Shown: positions 61,781-64,000 of the stretch, in pieces
How the letters are laid out: the number at the start of each line of letters is the position of its first letter
Numbering within the stretch: the stretch's first letter is position 1
DNA from: Gracilinema caldarium DSM 7334
GTDB lineage: Bacteria; Spirochaetota; Spirochaetia; Treponematales; Breznakiellaceae
Assembly (NCBI RefSeq): GCF_000219725.1
Contig: NC_015732.1
Span: 3,175,341 to 3,239,340, forward strand
Direction of reading: 5' to 3'
Length of the DNA: 64,000 nucleotides
Made by a program: the position numbers and the translations under genes
Notes under the pieces: model-generated
The model's input: the letters and a program-made list of their open reading frames with translations, nothing else
Told to the model about the DNA's origin: nothing
Database searches by the model: none

Positions 61781-63688
61781 TTATACATCAAGATAGGAAA
61801 CAGCAAGAGCGTTTTCTTCAATAAATATCCGCCGCGGTTCCACCTGTTCACCCATAAGGGTCGAGAAAATCCGCTCTGCCTCTACCGCATCATCCATATG
61901 AACCTGGACAATGTTCCGCCGTTCCGGATCCATCGTCGTTTCCCACAGCTGGTCCGGATTCATTTCACCCAAACCTTTGTAGCGTTGGATAGCAACCTTT
62001 TCCGGGTCCTTTCCAGACTCTGCAAGAATCCGGTCTTTTTCTGCATCATCGTAGGCGTAGAAGACCTTCTTTTCGTAGGTAATCTTGTACAGAGGAGGCA
62101 TGGCCAGATAGACATGGCCCCGCTCGATCAATTCGGTCATATAACGATAAAAAAAGGTCAGCAAAAGGGTTCTGATGTGAGAACCGTCCACGTCTGCATC
62201 GGCCATAATGATAATTTTATGGTACCGCAGTTTTGATATATCAAAACTATCACCTATCCCTGCACCAATACTGGCTATAATCGGCTGAAGTTTATCATTG
62301 GTAATTACTTTTTCGATATGGGTCTTTTCTACGTTAAGCATCTTACCCCAGAGGGACAAAATTGCCTGAAACGCCCGGTTCCGGCCCATTTTGGCAGACC
62401 CCCCGGCTGAATCACCCTCGACAATAAAGAGTTCGCATTTTGTCGGGTCCTTTTCCGAACAGTCCGCAAGTTTTCCCGGAAGACCCGCACTTTCCATGAG
62501 GTTTTTGCGGCGGGTTGCATCCCTTGCCTGCCGGGCAGCGATTCGGGCCTTTGCTGCAAGAACGCTTTTTTCCAGAATGGCATTAACAATATCCGGATGT
62601 TGGTCAAGAAATAATTCCAGCTGTTCATTAACCAGGGACTCGACAATACCCTTCACTTCCGAGTTACCCAGCTTTCCCTTAGTCTGACCTTCGAACTGTG
62701 GATTTGGTACCTTAACAGAAAGGACCGCAGTAAGCCCTTCCCGCACATCATCGCCGGAAAGACTTTCTTCCATTTTTTTTGCAAGCTTTGACTTTTTTAA
62801 ATACTCGTTCAAAGTTCTTGTAAGGGCAGACTTAAAGCCTACCAGATGGGTACCACCTTCTCGGGTATTGATGTCATTAACAAAGGAAAACATTATTTCG
62901 TTAAAACCATCGTTATATTGGATGGCACACTCGACTTCTATGTCATCCCTCGTACCAGCAATATAAATACATTCTTTATGGAGGACCGTTTTATTTTGAT
63001 TCAGATATTCGACAAAGCTAACCACCCCTCCTTCGAAGATAAACTCATGGCTCTTCGGCGTAGTTAGTCGTTCATCTCGAATGGAGATCCTAATGCCTTT
63101 ATTTAAAAAGGCGAGTTCCCTCAGCCGGTTCGAGAGAACATCAAAATTATAAGTCGTTGTTTCGAATATCGTTGCATCTGCAAGGAATCGGACTATGGTA
63201 CCCCGTTTATTAGTGGTTCCTATGACTTTTACCGATTCTTCCGGAACCCCAATATGATATTTTTGATAATGTATCTTTCCATCCCTATGGACAAATACTT
63301 CACACCAAGTAGAAAGAGCATTTACAACAGAAACACCGACACCATGCAGACCGCCCGACACCTTATAAGAGTTTTTATCGAACTTACCACCCGCATGAAG
63401 CTTGGTCATAACAAGCTCCAGGGCACTCACCTTTTCAGAGGGATGAATATCAACGGGGATACCTCGACCATTATCTTCTACCCGAACGATATCATTTTTT
63501 TCCAATACAACGAGAATATCTGTACAATGGCCCTGCATGGCCTCATCGACAGAGTTATCAACCACTTCATAAACAAGATGGTGTAACCCATCGATGCCCG
63601 TCGAACCGATGTACATACCAGGGCGTTTTCGTACTGCCTCCAGGCCTTTTAACACCTGAATACTTTGCGCTGAATAGCTTGAATCCAT
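61781..63688 (-). CDS. gyrB: DNA gyrase subunit B
   Basis: A 635-residue ATPase subunit of DNA gyrase. ATP-binding GHKL motifs: VYEVVDNSVDEAMQG, DNGRGIPVD and GGLHGVGVSVVNALS. The TOPRIM domain has EGDSAGGSAKMGRNRAFQAI and the metal-binding DADVDGSHIRTLLLTFF, and the C-terminus carries QRYKGLGEMNPDQLWET. The start MDSSYSAQSIQVLKGLEAVR gives the usual length. It lies next to the origin-like region, as in many bacteria, with a promoter 35-70 bases upstream, and is followed by three hairpins and gyrA. Confidence 0.97.
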   Translation of the reverse strand: MDSSYSAQSIQVLKGLEAVRKRPGMYIGSTGIDGLHHLVYEVVDNSVDEAMQGHCTDILVVLEKNDIVRVEDNGRGIPVDIHPSEKVSALELVMTKLHAGGKFDKNSYKVSGGLHGVGVSVVNALSTWCEVFVHRDGKIHYQKYHIGVPEESVKVIGTTNKRGTIVRFLADATIFETTTYNFDVLSNRLRELAFLNKGIRISIRDERLTTPKSHEFIFEGGVVSFVEYLNQNKTVLHKECIYIAGTRDDIEVECAIQYNDGFNEIMFSFVNDINTREGGTHLVGFKSALTRTLNEYLKKSKLAKKMEESLSGDDVREGLTAVLSVKVPNPQFEGQTKGKLGNSEVKGIVESLVNEQLELFLDQHPDIVNAILEKSVLAAKARIAARQARDATRRKNLMESAGLPGKLADCSEKDPTKCELFIVEGDSAGGSAKMGRNRAFQAILSLWGKMLNVEKTHIEKVITNDKLQPIIASIGAGIGDSFDISKLRYHKIIIMADADVDGSHIRTLLLTFFYRYMTELIERGHVYLAMPPLYKITYEKKVFYAYDDAEKDRILAESGKDPEKVAIQRYKGLGEMNPDQLWETTMDPERRNIVQVHMDDAVEAERIFSTLMGEQVEPRRIFIEENALAVSYLDV

Positions 63689-63726
63689 CTTGTTTCCTTG
63701 TTATAACGACAGAAAAATGACAATTG

Positions 63727-63755
63727 AGTATAACCATTTACATATAAAAAGTAAA
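63727..63755 (-). promoter_or_regulatory. Likely sigma-70 promoter of gyrB
   Basis: Minus-strand TTTACT (63750-63755, 4/6), a 17-base spacer and TATACT (63727-63732, 5/6), about 40 bases before the gyrB ATG. Confidence 0.5.
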
Positions 63756-63759
63756 GGCA

Positions 63760-64000
63760 ACGAATTATTCAATACTATGTGTACAACTTGTGGATAATTT
63801 GTTAGAATATTATTATAATACTTATAATGATTTAGCAAATTGCAATAAACTAATTATTATTATCACTAAAAAACTTTTATTTTATTATTATATATAGTTT
63901 TATTTTAAAACTACTATTCATATTTAACGTGGTTTTATCAAAAAATGATTGCTATATTACAAAAAATCTATTTGAAATTTTTGAGATAATTGTGGATAAT
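63760..64000. other. Probable replication origin region (oriC, left part)
   Basis: Non-coding, strongly AT-rich DNA beyond gyrB. Two perfect DnaA boxes occur as TGTGGATAA (63789-63797 and 63991-63999), the complement of TTATCCACA. Between them lie about 190 bases that are nearly pure A/T, suited to unwinding. Nearby gyrB-gyrA and two parS sites support an origin. The dnaA gene would be expected just to the right, outside the window. Confidence 0.75.

Overview
The window reads as chromosomal DNA of a spirochaete, most likely a Treponema-like member of the Treponemataceae of moderate GC content. This rests on the overall gene set: arabinose use, several sugar ABC systems, KtrB/TrkA potassium uptake, GlgX, a B12-dependent MetH, and a gyrB-gyrA pair beside a probable origin. 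It is an inference from content; no rRNA gene is present to settle it. The right edge (63.7-64.0 kb) looks like oriC, with two perfect DnaA boxes in AT-rich DNA upstream of gyrB. Two perfect parS sites lie about 8 kb away.

Layout. 1-6.3 kb: an arabinose/pentose block. It holds a ChvE-like sugar-binding lipoprotein with the start of its importer ATPase, a DeoR-type regulator overlapping a second double-ATPase gene, and araD-araA. Three copies of a near-palindrome with a shared ACGTACAC core sit at the two promoters. 6.3-10.5 kb: an STM3941-like protein, a MATE exporter, a secreted esterase, and several broken genes (an orphan open frame, a truncated membrane protein, a DUF362 ferredoxin-type gene with an internal deletion). 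10.5-17.8 kb: rlmB, a beta-CASP metallo-beta-lactamase, two dehydrogenases, a DUF2804 protein and an unknown 681-residue protein. 17.9-26.3 kb: metH, an acyl-ACP thioesterase, a short MetF-like protein, a B12/radical-SAM gene frameshifted at a 9-G run, a 5'-nucleotidase and a lone ABC ATPase.

26.3-36.8 kb: a periplasmic-binding lipoprotein coupled to a histidine kinase, GlgX, a protein joining a serine-kinase ATPase fold to a cyclic-nucleotide domain, a trkH-trkA-aat operon and a ketopantoate reductase. 36.8-43 kb: a sugar or polyol ABC importer divergent from an RpiR regulator, a zinc alcohol dehydrogenase and a Gfo/Idh/MocA oxidoreductase, with palindromes in the shared promoter region. 43-49 kb: a MoxR-DUF58-transglutaminase cluster whose last gene is fused to an exported TPR protein. 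49-56 kb: a YkvA protein, a tandem FMN-binding protein behind a perfect sigma-70 promoter, an acyl-CoA ligase, metK, arfB, an M29 aminopeptidase and a GNAT.

55.9-59.1 kb is an AT-rich accessory patch between the parS sites and gyrA. It contains an NlpC/P60 lipoprotein, a YdeI-like ORF flanked by inverted copies of a hairpin repeat, two transposase remnants, a mazEF-type pair followed by an attC-like foldback, and a truncated ORF. 59.1-64 kb: gyrA, three perfect hairpins, gyrB, its promoter and the origin-like region. Methionine metabolism is spread over metH, the MetF-like gene and metK. The unusual biology is concentrated in the accessory patch, the fused transglutaminase-TPR gene, the sensor pair at 26-29 kb and the poly-G frameshift.
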